Positions 32,424 through 40,901 of a stretch of DNA of 64,000 nt are shown one piece after another. This stretch comes from S015-6 sp964384945. GTDB lineage: Bacteria; Desulfobacterota; DSWW01. How positions within the stretch are numbered: position 1 is the first letter of the stretch; every line of letters starts with the position of its first letter. The notes beneath the pieces were generated by a model. That model searched no databases, was not told where the DNA came from, and saw only the letters and a program-made list of their open reading frames with translations. A program made the position numbers and the translations under genes. The DNA is taken from positions 372,001-436,000 of the forward strand of contig CAYLMK010000001.1 of assembly GCA_964384945.1 (NCBI GenBank), in the 5' to 3' direction.

Positions 32424-33200
32424 ATGAGGATGCGTGAAAAGGTCGCCATAGTCACAGGTGCCGGGGCAGGCTTTGGCAGAGGGATTGCAGCAATCCTTGC
32501 AGGGGAAGGGGCCAGGGTCGTTGTCGCAGACATTGACGAGAAGGGGGGAAGGGAGACGGTCGAGATCCTCGAAAGGCAGGGAAGGCGGGCCGTCTTCGCA
32601 AAGGCGGATGTGTCCAAAGCGGCCGAGGTCGAGGAAATGACAAAGGCCGCGGTCGCAGAGTTCGGCCGCATCGATGTGCTGGTCAACAATGCCGCCGTCT
32701 GCAGGCTCTCCCCTCTCACGGATCTCACCGAGGAGGAATGGGACCGTCATCTGAACATCAACCTCAAGGCGGTCTGGCTGACTTCGAAATACGCAATTCC
32801 CCACATGATCCGGGGGGGAGGGGGAGCCATCGTCAATATCGCTTCTCTCTCAGGGGTGAAGGCCCGCCCGTTCATGGCGGCCTACTGTGCCTCGAAAGGG
32901 GGGGTGATCATGCTCACCCGGGAGATGGCTGTCGAGCTGGCCGCTCATCAGATACGTGTCAACAGTGTGAGCCCTGTCTTTGGGGAAACCCCCATGGGCG
33001 CGGGTCTCCTCGATCAGGCGGCCGTCCATTACAGATTGGGCAGAGCGGACCTGGCCAGAGAGTTGGTGATTCAGGGAATCCCGCTCAGAAGGGGGGCTAC
33101 TCCGGAGGACATCGGGCACGCTGTACGCTACCTGGCGTCGGATGAAGCGTCCCTGGTCACCGGGATCAATATAACCGTTGACGGGGGCGCCTCCGCCTAG
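32424..33200 (+). CDS. Short-chain dehydrogenase/reductase (SDR)
   Basis: 258 residues. Classical SDR motifs: cofactor loop TGAGAGFGRGI (residues ~11-21), NAAV at ~90, catalytic Ser in NIASLSG and YxxxK as YCASK (~155-159), C-terminal ITVDGGASA. An Asp at the end of the second strand (VADID) favours NAD(H). It lies between the mutase and the lactonase-like gene, so a 3-hydroxyacyl or alcohol oxidation step in the same pathway is likely. The precise substrate cannot be told from sequence. Confidence 0.9.
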   Translation: MRMREKVAIVTGAGAGFGRGIAAILAGEGARVVVADIDEKGGRETVEILERQGRRAVFAKADVSKAAEVEEMTKAAVAEFGRIDVLVNNAAVCRLSPLTDLTEEEWDRHLNINLKAVWLTSKYAIPHMIRGGGGAIVNIASLSGVKARPFMAAYCASKGGVIMLTREMAVELAAHQIRVNSVSPVFGETPMGAGLLDQAAVHYRLGRADLARELVIQGIPLRRGATPEDIGHAVRYLASDEASLVTGINITVDGGASA

Positions 33201-33401
33201 CAGGCCTTTGGAAAAGGCCCATCTGCGGCGTTGCGCTCATCCTTCGTCGCTGCGGCAGACGAAATGTCCAGCCTCATTCCTCAGGATTTCGCGCGCCTTG
33301 CATCTGGACCTTTTTGAACGGCCTGCGTCACAGCAGCTTTTCAACAGGCTGCCAGAAATCGCTTCGCCTGTTTGTGGGGCGAGAGAAGAAGGAGGAACCG
33401 A
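33201..33401. other. 201-bp intergenic spacer with a likely dispersed repeat
   Basis: No gene is visible. The first part holds a perfect 7-bp hairpin (GGCCTTT gga AAAGGCC, 33204-33220) just after the SDR stop. The rest (about 33225-33360) contains unusual, non-coding-looking phrases such as GCTCATCCTTCGTCGCTGCGG and CATTCCTCAGGATTTCGCG, and TTTTTGAACGGCCTG. I have an impression of having met this element as an intergenic repeat in other deltaproteobacterial genomes. Only one copy is present here, so a repeat nature is memory-based and unproved. The ribosome site GAAGGAGGAACCG ends the spacer. Confidence 0.4.
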
Positions 33402-34187
33402 ATGGCAACACAGAAAGGAAAGCGAAAGACGATCGTTCAGGAGCTCTATGTGCTTGATGGCGGCGCCATAGACCTGGACAGGAGCAGCCTTACCTTCGGG
33501 CACGGCATGGGCGAGAGGGTTCGTGTGCCCACTCCCATGTATCTGATCAAGACGACCGAAGGCAACATCCTGTTCGACACGGGCTGGAATCCCCAGATCA
33601 TCCCCGTGCTGTCCGAGCTGGGCTTCAACCCGGCCGTAACGGAGGAGCATGCCCTTCCGGGCCAGCTCGAGAAGCTAGGACTGAAGCCGAAGGATATCAG
33701 CAAAGTCGTGCTGTCCCACATGCATGTGGATCATGCGGGGGGCGTTCAATTCCTGCCGGACGCGGAGATCATCGTTCAGAAGGCGGAATACCGTTACGCC
33801 TTCAACCCGCACAGCTTCAGTCAGCTCGCCTACAATGCGGGAGACTTCTCGTTCCCTTCCTACCATTGGACCCTCATCGACGGGGATCAGGTCCTCATGC
33901 CCGGCCTGGCGGTCGTGCTCGCCAACGGTCATACCCCGGGCCTGCAGGCCCTGGTCATCGATCTGCCGGACACGGGCGTCGTCATTCTGGCCAGCGATTG
34001 CTGCTACCTGTCGCAGAACGTGGAGGAAGAGGTCATTCCGGGGATCGTATGGGATCCGACCCGCGCTCTTCATTCCATCACAAAGCTCAAGACTCTGGCG
34101 CAAATCCTGGGTGGAGAGGTATACCCGAATCACGACATAGACAGGTGGAACAGGGTGATCAAGAAGAGTCCGGACTACTATACATGA
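33402..34187 (+). CDS. MBL-fold hydrolase, N-acyl homoserine lactonase-like
   Basis: 261 residues from the ATG at 33402 (GGAGGA upstream). The metal motif HxHxDH is present as LSHMHVDHAGGV, with the second His in NGHTPGLQAL and the last metal Asp/His in ASDCCYLS and YPNHDID. The N-terminal YVLDGGAIDLDRSSLTFGHG and the IKTTEGNILFDTGWNP pattern place it near AttM/AiiA-type lactonases. In a CoA-linked degradation cluster it more likely opens a lactone intermediate of the pathway than quenches quorum signals; this is inference. Confidence 0.85.
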   Translation: MATQKGKRKTIVQELYVLDGGAIDLDRSSLTFGHGMGERVRVPTPMYLIKTTEGNILFDTGWNPQIIPVLSELGFNPAVTEEHALPGQLEKLGLKPKDISKVVLSHMHVDHAGGVQFLPDAEIIVQKAEYRYAFNPHSFSQLAYNAGDFSFPSYHWTLIDGDQVLMPGLAVVLANGHTPGLQALVIDLPDTGVVILASDCCYLSQNVEEEVIPGIVWDPTRALHSITKLKTLAQILGGEVYPNHDIDRWNRVIKKSPDYYT

Positions 34188-34215
34188 ACAAAGAAGGAGT
34201 GGAAGGAGCAAAGCC

Positions 34216-35058
34216 ATGACGGAAAAGAAAAACGCGGACCCGCGAATGCCGCCGGATGATGCCTTCCCCGGCCCGGATGTAATCCGCAAGCTGTTTGATC
34301 TGTCGGGCAAGGTGGCCCTCGTGACCGGCGCCGCCTCGGGCCTGGGAAGACAGATAGCGCTCGGACTGGCCAGCTTCGGTGCAGACGTGGCCGCAGCGGA
34401 CATCAACCTGCCCGGAGCCGAAGAGACGGCCGAGGCGGTCGGCGGGATAGGCAGAAAGCCTTGCGCAATCCGGGTCGATGTTGCGGACTGGTCTCAGGTC
34501 AGTCAGATGGTCCAGAAGGTCGTGGAGCAGTACGGAAGGCTCGACATCTGCTTCAATGTCCCGGGAATCAACATAAGAAAACCGGCGCTCGAACTCTCCC
34601 CGGAGGAGTATGGCCAGGTCGTGGACCTTAACCTCAAGGGGCTCTTTTACTGTTCAAAGGCGGCGGGCGAGGTAATGGTGGGCCGGAAGAGGGGCAAGAT
34701 CATCAACATGGCCTCCATCTTCGGGCTTTGCGGAGGCCCTCTCCAGTCGGCCTATGCATCGAGCAAGGGCGGCCTGATCCAGCTCACCAAGGTCCTGGCA
34801 CTGGAATGGGCCGCCGCGAATGTCCAGGTCAATGCGCTGGCTCCGGGATATCACATGACCTTCGGCCCCATCGCGAAGCAGTATCTGGAGACACCCGAAG
34901 GCAAGGTGATGATGGAAGCGATTCTGTGCAAGATCCCGCAGGGACGGGTGGCGCACGCGTCGGAAATCATAGGCCCTGCGGTCTTCCTGGCCTCGGATGC
35001 TTCGAACTATGTCACCGGCACGGTGATCGTGCCGGATGGAGGCTGGACCGCCCCGTAA
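34216..35058 (+). CDS. Short-chain dehydrogenase/reductase (SDR), second in cluster
   Basis: 280 residues with GAAGGAGTGGAAGG upstream. TGAASGLGRQI (residues ~36-46), NVPG at ~116 in place of the usual NAG, Ser in INMASIFG, YxxxK as YASSK (~176-180). An N-terminal ~25-residue extension (KNADPRMPPDDAFPGP) precedes the Rossmann fold. It is 28 bp after the lactonase-like gene and 13 bp before the acyl-CoA synthetase, so in the same transcript. Substrate unknown; it is distinct from the SDR at 32424-33200. Confidence 0.9.
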   Translation: MTEKKNADPRMPPDDAFPGPDVIRKLFDLSGKVALVTGAASGLGRQIALGLASFGADVAAADINLPGAEETAEAVGGIGRKPCAIRVDVADWSQVSQMVQKVVEQYGRLDICFNVPGINIRKPALELSPEEYGQVVDLNLKGLFYCSKAAGEVMVGRKRGKIINMASIFGLCGGPLQSAYASSKGGLIQLTKVLALEWAAANVQVNALAPGYHMTFGPIAKQYLETPEGKVMMEAILCKIPQGRVAHASEIIGPAVFLASDASNYVTGTVIVPDGGWTAP

Positions 35059-35071
35059 CAGGAGACTGAAG

Positions 35072-36940
35072 ATGGGAGATTACAGAATCGCTACACCGGC
35101 CGACATCGAGGAGATCGAGAAAGTCCCCTTCGAGAAAAGAATCATCGCAAACCATACCTACGAAATGCTTGAAAAGGGTTGTTCCGTCAGTCCGGATTCT
35201 CCTGCCATCAGCCTGCTTCTTTCCGGCGATGCGTATGACCAGCCCGTCCAGGCCACGTACCGCGAGTTCTGGGCGAAGGTGAATCAGACGGCCAACCTCT
35301 TCCATGACATGGGGATCCGGAAGGGGGACGTGGTCACCTATCTGCTTCCCAACCTCCTGCAGACCCATTACGTGGTGTGGGGGGGGGAAGCAGCCGGCAT
35401 CGTGAACCCGATCAACCCCATGCTGGAGCCCTCCGCCATCCGGGACATCTGTCTTGCCGCCGGGACAAAGGTGCTCGTAGCTCTCGGGGAACTGCCCGGG
35501 GCCGATATCTGGGAAAAAGCAAGGGCCGTCGCGAAGGATCTCCCCGGTTTGAAGGGAATGATCCGTGTCATGGGTCCGAGTGACGAAGGTGAGGGAATCT
35601 ATGGATACGATGAGGTGATCGCCCGCTATCGAGGGGATCGCCTCGACTCGGGGCGCACCATCGAACCGCAGGATATCGCTTCCATCTATCACACGGGCGG
35701 AACCACGGGAACACCGAAGCTCGCCCCGCGGACACACTTCAATGAGGTGGCGATCACCACGATCCTCGATCTCCTGATCGACCTAAAGCCCGGGGAAACG
35801 ATGCTCTGCGGCCTGCCCATGTTTCACGCCAACGCAACGATGGCCACCGGGGCCTTCCCCCTCTCGATGGGCGCTCATGTGGTTCTCCTCTCTCCAAGAG
35901 GATATCGGGACCCCTCGATCATCCAGAATTTCTACAAGATCGTGGAACGCTACCGAGCCGTTACGTTCTCCTCCGTCCCCACGGTTCTTTCCGTCCTGCT
36001 CGATATTCCGAAAGGGGGTGCGGACATCTCCTCCCTGCGTTACGCCATCTGCGGAGCCGCCCCGCTCTCGGTGGAGCTCTTCAAACGGTTCGAAGCCCAC
36101 AGCGGCATGAAGCTTCTGGAAGGCTACGGCCTCACGGAAGGGACCCTCGTCTCTTCCATCAATCCCCTGCACGGCGAGAGGAAGGTGGGATCCGTTGGCC
36201 TGCGCCTTCCCTACCAGGAAATGAAGATCCTTGTGGAGGAGGAGCAGGGGGTCCGGGAGGCGGAAACCGACGAGATCGGCCCGGTCTGCATACGAGGTCC
36301 GAACGTCTTCGCCGGCTATCTCGAGGAAGCCCACAACGAGGGCGTCTGGCTCGAAGGGGGGTGGTTCAACACAGGGGACCTGGGCAGGCAGGATGCGGAC
36401 GGATACTTCTGGCTCACCGGCCGAAAGAAGGAGTTGATCATTCGGGGCGGCCACAATATCGATCCGGCGATCATCGAGGATCCCCTCTATCGCCTCCCCG
36501 GAGTGCAGTTGGCGGCCGCGGTAGGCCGGCCGGATGCGCACGCAGGAGAGGTGCCCGTTGCCTATGTGCAGACCCAGGAGGGAGCCGATCTCAGTGCCGA
36601 AGGCATTCGAGAGTACCTGACCAGGGAAGTGGGGGAACGGGCGGCGATCCCCAAAGAGGTCGTTCTCCTGCCGGAGATCCCGCTGACCCCGGTAGGCAAG
36701 ATCTTCAAGCCGGCGCTTCGCTGGGACGCGATCCGTCGCGTCTATGAAGGCGAGCTAAAGGCTCTCGGGGACATGGCCGAGTCGGTGAACGTTCAGGTGG
36801 GGGAGGACAAGCTTCACGGCTCCCTGGCCACGGTGACCGTCAAACCGGCGGCAGGCGTCTCCCGGGAAGCAATCGAAGCCAAGGTGGACGATATTCTGAG
36901 CCGCTACACCGTTCGATACATCGTAAAGGCCTCAGGGTGA
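35072..36940 (+). CDS. Acyl-CoA synthetase (AMP-forming)
   Basis: 622 residues from the ATG at 35072 (ACAGGAGACT upstream). The ANL signature P-loop is IYHTGGTTGTPKLAPRTH; the A5 motif GYGLTEG, A7 FNTGDLG, A8 GRKKELIIRGGHNIDP and the catalytic Lys near the end (PVGKIFKP) are present. A C-terminal extension of ~60 residues (VNVQVGEDKLHGSLATVTVKP) follows the catalytic core. It activates a carboxylic acid to its CoA thioester at the cost of ATP, which fits the entry step of this cluster. Last gene of the unit. The acid is not identifiable from sequence. Confidence 0.9.
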   Translation: MGDYRIATPADIEEIEKVPFEKRIIANHTYEMLEKGCSVSPDSPAISLLLSGDAYDQPVQATYREFWAKVNQTANLFHDMGIRKGDVVTYLLPNLLQTHYVVWGGEAAGIVNPINPMLEPSAIRDICLAAGTKVLVALGELPGADIWEKARAVAKDLPGLKGMIRVMGPSDEGEGIYGYDEVIARYRGDRLDSGRTIEPQDIASIYHTGGTTGTPKLAPRTHFNEVAITTILDLLIDLKPGETMLCGLPMFHANATMATGAFPLSMGAHVVLLSPRGYRDPSIIQNFYKIVERYRAVTFSSVPTVLSVLLDIPKGGADISSLRYAICGAAPLSVELFKRFEAHSGMKLLEGYGLTEGTLVSSINPLHGERKVGSVGLRLPYQEMKILVEEEQGVREAETDEIGPVCIRGPNVFAGYLEEAHNEGVWLEGGWFNTGDLGRQDADGYFWLTGRKKELIIRGGHNIDPAIIEDPLYRLPGVQLAAAVGRPDAHAGEVPVAYVQTQEGADLSAEGIREYLTREVGERAAIPKEVVLLPEIPLTPVGKIFKPALRWDAIRRVYEGELKALGDMAESVNVQVGEDKLHGSLATVTVKPAAGVSREAIEAKVDDILSRYTVRYIVKASG

Positions 36941-37085
36941 AAAGGTGGCCGTTCTTGTCATAGATCGATGATTGATTGAGCTTCACGAGAAGATCCTTTC
37001 CAGTCACGTGTCGACTTGATTCGGTTGACTGACAAGGGCCAAGCAGCATGACTGACAATTCTCAGAACCTTTCACCCCCTCTGAG

Positions 37086-37400
37086 CTGATTCTTTCAGAA
37101 TCATTCTACCGGTTCGCAACCTCGGAGCTCGCTTTCGGCAAGCGCGCTGCCACCATCCCCGTAGCGGACTGCGGCCCCGGCGAGGAACTGCAGCTCGACA
37201 CCGGCTGGATGGGATTTCTGGAGCCGGACGGAACCGGCAGGCGGCGCCGGTTTCGTGCCTTCGTCTTGAGCTCGGTATGTACCCGTTCCCGGTTCGTCTA
37301 CCCGTGCTTCCGCGAAGGGACCGCGGAGGCCATCGAGGCCTACGAGGCAGCCTGGGCCTTCTTCGGCGGCATCTTCAGGGAGCGCATACATGAAGAACGT
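37086..37400 (+). mobile_element. Truncated IS21-family IstA transposase remnant
   Basis: In one frame the DNA encodes ESFYRFATSELAFGKRA, GEELQLDTGWMGFLEPD, RRRRFRAFVLSSVCTRSRF, VYPCFREGTAEAIEAYEAAWAFFGGIFRE. These match the middle of IS21 transposases (catalytic Asp in the LDTGWMG element, then the FRAFVF...SRYRFVYPCF core). The helix-turn-helix N-terminus and the rest of the catalytic domain are missing, and the match stops near 37385. No IstB or terminal repeats found. The rest of 36941-37486 is non-coding apart from the efflux-operon promoter. Confidence 0.75.
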
Positions 37401-37419
37401 ATGGTCGTGAGGAACAGGC

Positions 37420-37448
37420 TTGACATACAATTCAAACGGGCGTATGAT
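37420..37448 (+). promoter_or_regulatory. Sigma-70 promoter of the TetR/efflux operon
   Basis: TTGACA (37420-37425) and TATGAT (37443-37448) are spaced by exactly 17 bases, a near-consensus promoter 39 bp upstream of the TetR start codon. Its -10 box lies inside the operator at 37427-37469. Confidence 0.8.
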
Positions 37449-37469
37449 TCATACGTTCGTTCGAATTGT
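37427..37469. promoter_or_regulatory. Nested palindromic operator for the TetR repressor
   Basis: A 43-bp dyad centred on 37448: outer arms ACAATTCAAACG (37427-37438) and CGTTCGAATTGT (37458-37469) match as an inverted repeat with one mismatch, and inside it GTATGATTCATAC (37442-37454) is a perfect palindrome. The centre coincides for both arms, and the -10 box is covered. Binding by the TetR protein encoded 18 bp downstream would block transcription, so self-repression is expected. Confidence 0.75.
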
Positions 37470-37486
37470 AAGGGTGCGTAACAGAA

Positions 37487-38131
37487 ATGAAGACGCCAGA
37501 TGAGCTTCCGGCCGCCACTCGCGACCGGGTACTGGAGGTGGCCGAACGGCTCTTCGCCGAACGCGGCCTGGACGCGGTGTCGGTCCGGGACATCACCAGA
37601 GCTGCCGGCGTCAACCTCGGCGCCATCAACTACCACTTTGGCACCAAGGAGAAGCTGATCGCAGCCGTCTTTAGCCGGCGAATGGGGCCTCTTACCGATG
37701 AGAGGCTCCATGCGCTCGAAGCTGCGGAGAGAGCAGCCGGGGAAGAGCCACCCGAACTCGAAGCGGTATTGGAGGCGATGTTCCGTCCCGCTGTCGAGCA
37801 GACCATGGACCCGAAAAGGGGTGGCGCCACCTTTGGAAAGCTGATGGCCCGCTGCTTGGTGGACCCGAACCCTGTTGTGGAGGAGACCATGCGCGGCCAC
37901 TTTGAACCCATGGTGCGTCGCTTTGATGCCGTCCTGTTGAGGGTAATGCCGAACTTGACGCCCGAGGATGTGTTCTGGCGAATGCATCTTCTGATCGGTG
38001 CCCTGCACCACTCGCTGCTGATGTTGAACAAGAAGCTGCCGCGTGGGAGGAGTCTGCGCATGGATGCCGACACGTATGTGAAGCGGTTTGTTGCATTTGC
38101 CGCCTCGGCTTTCAGGGCGCCTCTGCCGTAA
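37487..38131 (+). CDS. TetR/AcrR family repressor of the efflux operon
   Basis: 214 residues. The N-terminal helix-turn-helix is canonical: RDRVLEVAERLFAERGLDAVSVRDITRAAGVNLGAINYHFGTKEKLI. The C-terminal ligand domain is helical with an RGHFEPMVRRFDAVLLRVMPNLTPEDVFWRMH region, like regulators that control RND or ABC efflux. It is the first gene downstream of the promoter and operator and leads directly into the tolC-like gene, so it most likely controls its own operon. The inducer is unknown. Confidence 0.9.
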   Translation: MKTPDELPAATRDRVLEVAERLFAERGLDAVSVRDITRAAGVNLGAINYHFGTKEKLIAAVFSRRMGPLTDERLHALEAAERAAGEEPPELEAVLEAMFRPAVEQTMDPKRGGATFGKLMARCLVDPNPVVEETMRGHFEPMVRRFDAVLLRVMPNLTPEDVFWRMHLLIGALHHSLLMLNKKLPRGRSLRMDADTYVKRFVAFAASAFRAPLP

Positions 38132-38142
38132 CCGTGAACGCC

Positions 38143-39618
38143 ATGAAACGCAACGATTCAAAAAGCATCCCGGCCACGCTCATTCCCCTGGTTTTCCTCC
38201 TCGGGCTCTCGGGCTGCGTCGTCGTGGGACCGGACTACAAGCCTCCCCAGACTTCCCTGTCCACAAACTGGAGCACCGAGCTGGATGGGGGCCTGACCCG
38301 AGCGGCAGCCGACCCCAACCTCCTCGAACGCTGGTGGACGGTGTTCAACGACCCGGTCTTGTCGGATCTGGTCGAACGGGCTCGAGCGGGCAACCTGGAT
38401 CTGCGTCAGGCGGAGGCCCGCGTGAGGGAGGCGCGCGCACAGCGGGGCATTGCCAAGTCGGCTCTCTTCCCGACCGTGGGAGCAAACGCGTCCGTAAGCC
38501 GGACCGAATCCAGCGAAGAGGCCGGGAACGGATTGAGCACTGATTTCTATTCCGCGGGCTTTGACGCCAGCTGGGAGCTGGACCTTTTCGGCGGCAAGCG
38601 TCGGTCCCTGGAATCGGCGACCGCAAGCTGGCAGGCCTCGGAGGAGAGCCTGCGCGACGTGTTGGTCAGCCTGCTCGCCGAGGTCGCGTTGAACTACGTG
38701 GAGGTCCGGTCGTATCAGGAGTTGCTCACGATCACGGAATCGAATGTCACCACGCGCATGGAAACGTATGATCTCACGCGCTGGCGCCGCGAGGCCGGCC
38801 TGACCACGCAACTGGATGTGGACCAGGCCCTGCTGAGTCTGGAACAGGCGCGGGCGCAGGTTCCCACGCTGCGGACCAGCCTGGAACAGGCAAAATACCG
38901 GCTGGCCGTCTTGCTCGGCCAACCGCCGGGCGCGCTGAATGAACTGCTCGCCGAGCCCAAGCCGGTTCCCGTCACACCGTCCGAGGTTGCGGTGGGAGTG
39001 CCGGCCGATTTGTTGCGACGCCGGCCGGATGTGCGAACCGCCGAAAGGAAATTGGCCGCGCAGACCGCCCAGATCGGTGTGGCCAAGGCGGCACGGTATC
39101 CGAGCTTCTCGCTGCTGGGCAGCATCGGTCTGGAGTCGCTCGCGTTTTCGAACCTCTGCTCTGCGAGCGCGCGAGCTGCCCAAGGCGTGGCGCAGTCCGC
39201 GTGGACGCTCTTCGACGCCGGGAGCATCCGCCAGAACATCCAGGTGCAGACCGCCCGGCAGGAAGAGGCTTTGAGCCACTACGAAGCCACGGTCCTGACA
39301 GCTCTGCAGGATGTGGAAAACGCGCTGGTGGCCTATGCAAACGAGCAGACGCGCCGGGAGTCGCTTGCGGACGCCGTGAAAGCTGGGCAGAGCGCCTTCG
39401 AGTTGGCGCTCGACCAGTACACCTCCGGCCTGGTGAGTTTCCAGACCGTGCTGGACACGCAGCAGTCCCTGCTTTCGGTCCAGGACCAGCTGGCCACCAG
39501 CGAGGCCAGGGTCGCCTCCAACTTGATCACCCTTTACAAGGCCGTGGGTGGCGGTTGGGCTCCCGCCCATACTGCCACTGCGGCCGCCAACGAGGGAGAG
39601 TTGCAGAATACGCCATGA
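38143..39618 (+). CDS. TolC/NodT family outer-membrane efflux lipoprotein
   Basis: 491 residues from the ATG at 38143 (a GTG at 38134 is an alternative). Lipobox LGLSGC is followed by VVVGPDYKPPQ, the classic start of NodT-type outer-membrane factors. Repeated coiled-coil halves contain the ARVREARAQRGIAKSALFP and VGVPADLLRRRPDVRTAERKLAAQTAQIGVAKAARYPSF motifs. It forms the outer-membrane exit duct of the tripartite pump whose other parts are encoded directly downstream. Its stop overlaps the next start (ATGA). Confidence 0.92.
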   Translation: MKRNDSKSIPATLIPLVFLLGLSGCVVVGPDYKPPQTSLSTNWSTELDGGLTRAAADPNLLERWWTVFNDPVLSDLVERARAGNLDLRQAEARVREARAQRGIAKSALFPTVGANASVSRTESSEEAGNGLSTDFYSAGFDASWELDLFGGKRRSLESATASWQASEESLRDVLVSLLAEVALNYVEVRSYQELLTITESNVTTRMETYDLTRWRREAGLTTQLDVDQALLSLEQARAQVPTLRTSLEQAKYRLAVLLGQPPGALNELLAEPKPVPVTPSEVAVGVPADLLRRRPDVRTAERKLAAQTAQIGVAKAARYPSFSLLGSIGLESLAFSNLCSASARAAQGVAQSAWTLFDAGSIRQNIQVQTARQEEALSHYEATVLTALQDVENALVAYANEQTRRESLADAVKAGQSAFELALDQYTSGLVSFQTVLDTQQSLLSVQDQLATSEARVASNLITLYKAVGGGWAPAHTATAAANEGELQNTP

Positions 39619-40901
39619 GCCATTCCCCCATGACGCAGACAGAAGATGTCGCCCAAACGCTCGGCCTCGCCGGTACGAAACCCCGCCGCCGGCGCTGGTG
39701 GCTTTGGTCGGGTGCTGCAATTCTGGTGGGCATCATCCTTCTCACCGCGTTGGGCCGAAAACCCCTACCGGTGAAGTATGTGACCCAGCCCGCTCAACGC
39801 GGAAATCTCGTTGTCACTGTCAGTGCTACGGGCGCCCTTGAGCCGCTCAAGAAAGTGGACGTGGGTATTGAGGTCTCCGGTACCATCGAGTCGGTCGCGG
39901 CCGACTACAACGACGAGGTGAAAGTCGGCCAGGTGCTGGCCCGGCTGGACACGACCCGCCTCGAAGCACAGGCCCAGCAGAACGAAGCGGCACTCGAAGC
40001 CGCCCGCGCCAAGGTGCTCCAGGCCCAGGCGAGTGTTCAGGAAGCCGAGGCCCAACTGGCACGGCTCAACCGCGTCCGCGAGATGAGCGGGGGGAAGGTC
40101 CCGTCGCAAAACGACCTGGACACAGCCACGGCCAACCTTGCCCGCTACAAAGCGGATGAAGAGAGCGCGAAGGCCTCGGTTGCGCAGGCGCGGGCCGCCT
40201 TGGATGTGACCCGCACGGATCTTTCAAAGGCGGTCATCCGATCGCCGATCAACGGCGTCGTTTTGGTCCGAGCGGTTGAACCGGGTCAGACCGTGGCCGC
40301 ATCGTTTCAAGCGCCAGTCCTGTTGACGCTAGCGGAAGACCTGACCCAGATGGAGCTGCAAGTGGATGTCGACGAAGCCGACATAGGCCGGGTCCGCGAG
40401 GGGCAAGAGGCCACCTTCACCGTGGATGCTTATCCGGACCGGGCGTTTCCGGCGCGCGTCACGCAGGTCCGTTTCGGGTCTCAGACCGTGGACGGCGTGG
40501 TTACCTACAAGACGGTGCTCAAGGTGGACAACTCCGGCCTCGCGCTGCGTCCCGGCATGACAGCGACGGCGGTGATTACCGTCGATCGCAGAGAAAACGT
40601 GCTCCTGGTCCCGAATGTTGCCTTGCGCTTTGCACCGGTGGCAAAGGAGGTGACAGGTCGGTCTCGCGGCGGCGGACTCGTCGGGATGCTCCTGCCCCGC
40701 CCGCCGGGGCTGAACGACAGGAAGATGGAGGAACCGGATACAAGGGGCAAAGAGCAGCGTGTCTGGACCCTCCGAAGCGGCCAACTTGTACCCCTTTCCA
40801 TTATCACGGGAGTGACCGACGGTGTTCAGACCGAAGTCGAGAGCGGCCAAGTCGAACCAGGTACGGAGTTGGTTACCGAGGAGAGGAAGGCCTCGCGATG
40901 A
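39615..40901 (+). CDS. macA: MacA-type periplasmic adaptor (membrane fusion protein)
   Basis: 428 residues from the ATG at 39615; the larger frame from 39201 lies antisense-like inside tolC and is rejected. One N-terminal membrane helix (WSGAAILVGIILLTALG), a lipoyl-type half (VSATGALEPLKKVDVGIEVSGTIESV), a helical hairpin (residues ~115-200), the second half-lipoyl IRSPINGVVLVRAVEPGQTVAA and a beta-barrel domain. It links the MacB-type ABC transporter to the TolC-like duct. Both ends of the gene overlap neighbours by ATGA, a tightly coupled operon. Confidence 0.9.
   Translation: MSHSPMTQTEDVAQTLGLAGTKPRRRRWWLWSGAAILVGIILLTALGRKPLPVKYVTQPAQRGNLVVTVSATGALEPLKKVDVGIEVSGTIESVAADYNDEVKVGQVLARLDTTRLEAQAQQNEAALEAARAKVLQAQASVQEAEAQLARLNRVREMSGGKVPSQNDLDTATANLARYKADEESAKASVAQARAALDVTRTDLSKAVIRSPINGVVLVRAVEPGQTVAASFQAPVLLTLAEDLTQMELQVDVDEADIGRVREGQEATFTVDAYPDRAFPARVTQVRFGSQTVDGVVTYKTVLKVDNSGLALRPGMTATAVITVDRRENVLLVPNVALRFAPVAKEVTGRSRGGGLVGMLLPRPPGLNDRKMEEPDTRGKEQRVWTLRSGQLVPLSIITGVTDGVQTEVESGQVEPGTELVTEERKASR

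Noticed and set aside
37209..37481. A 90-codon open frame taken as a gene before tetR
   Set aside because: It is the tail of the IS21 remnant running into the promoter and operator region.
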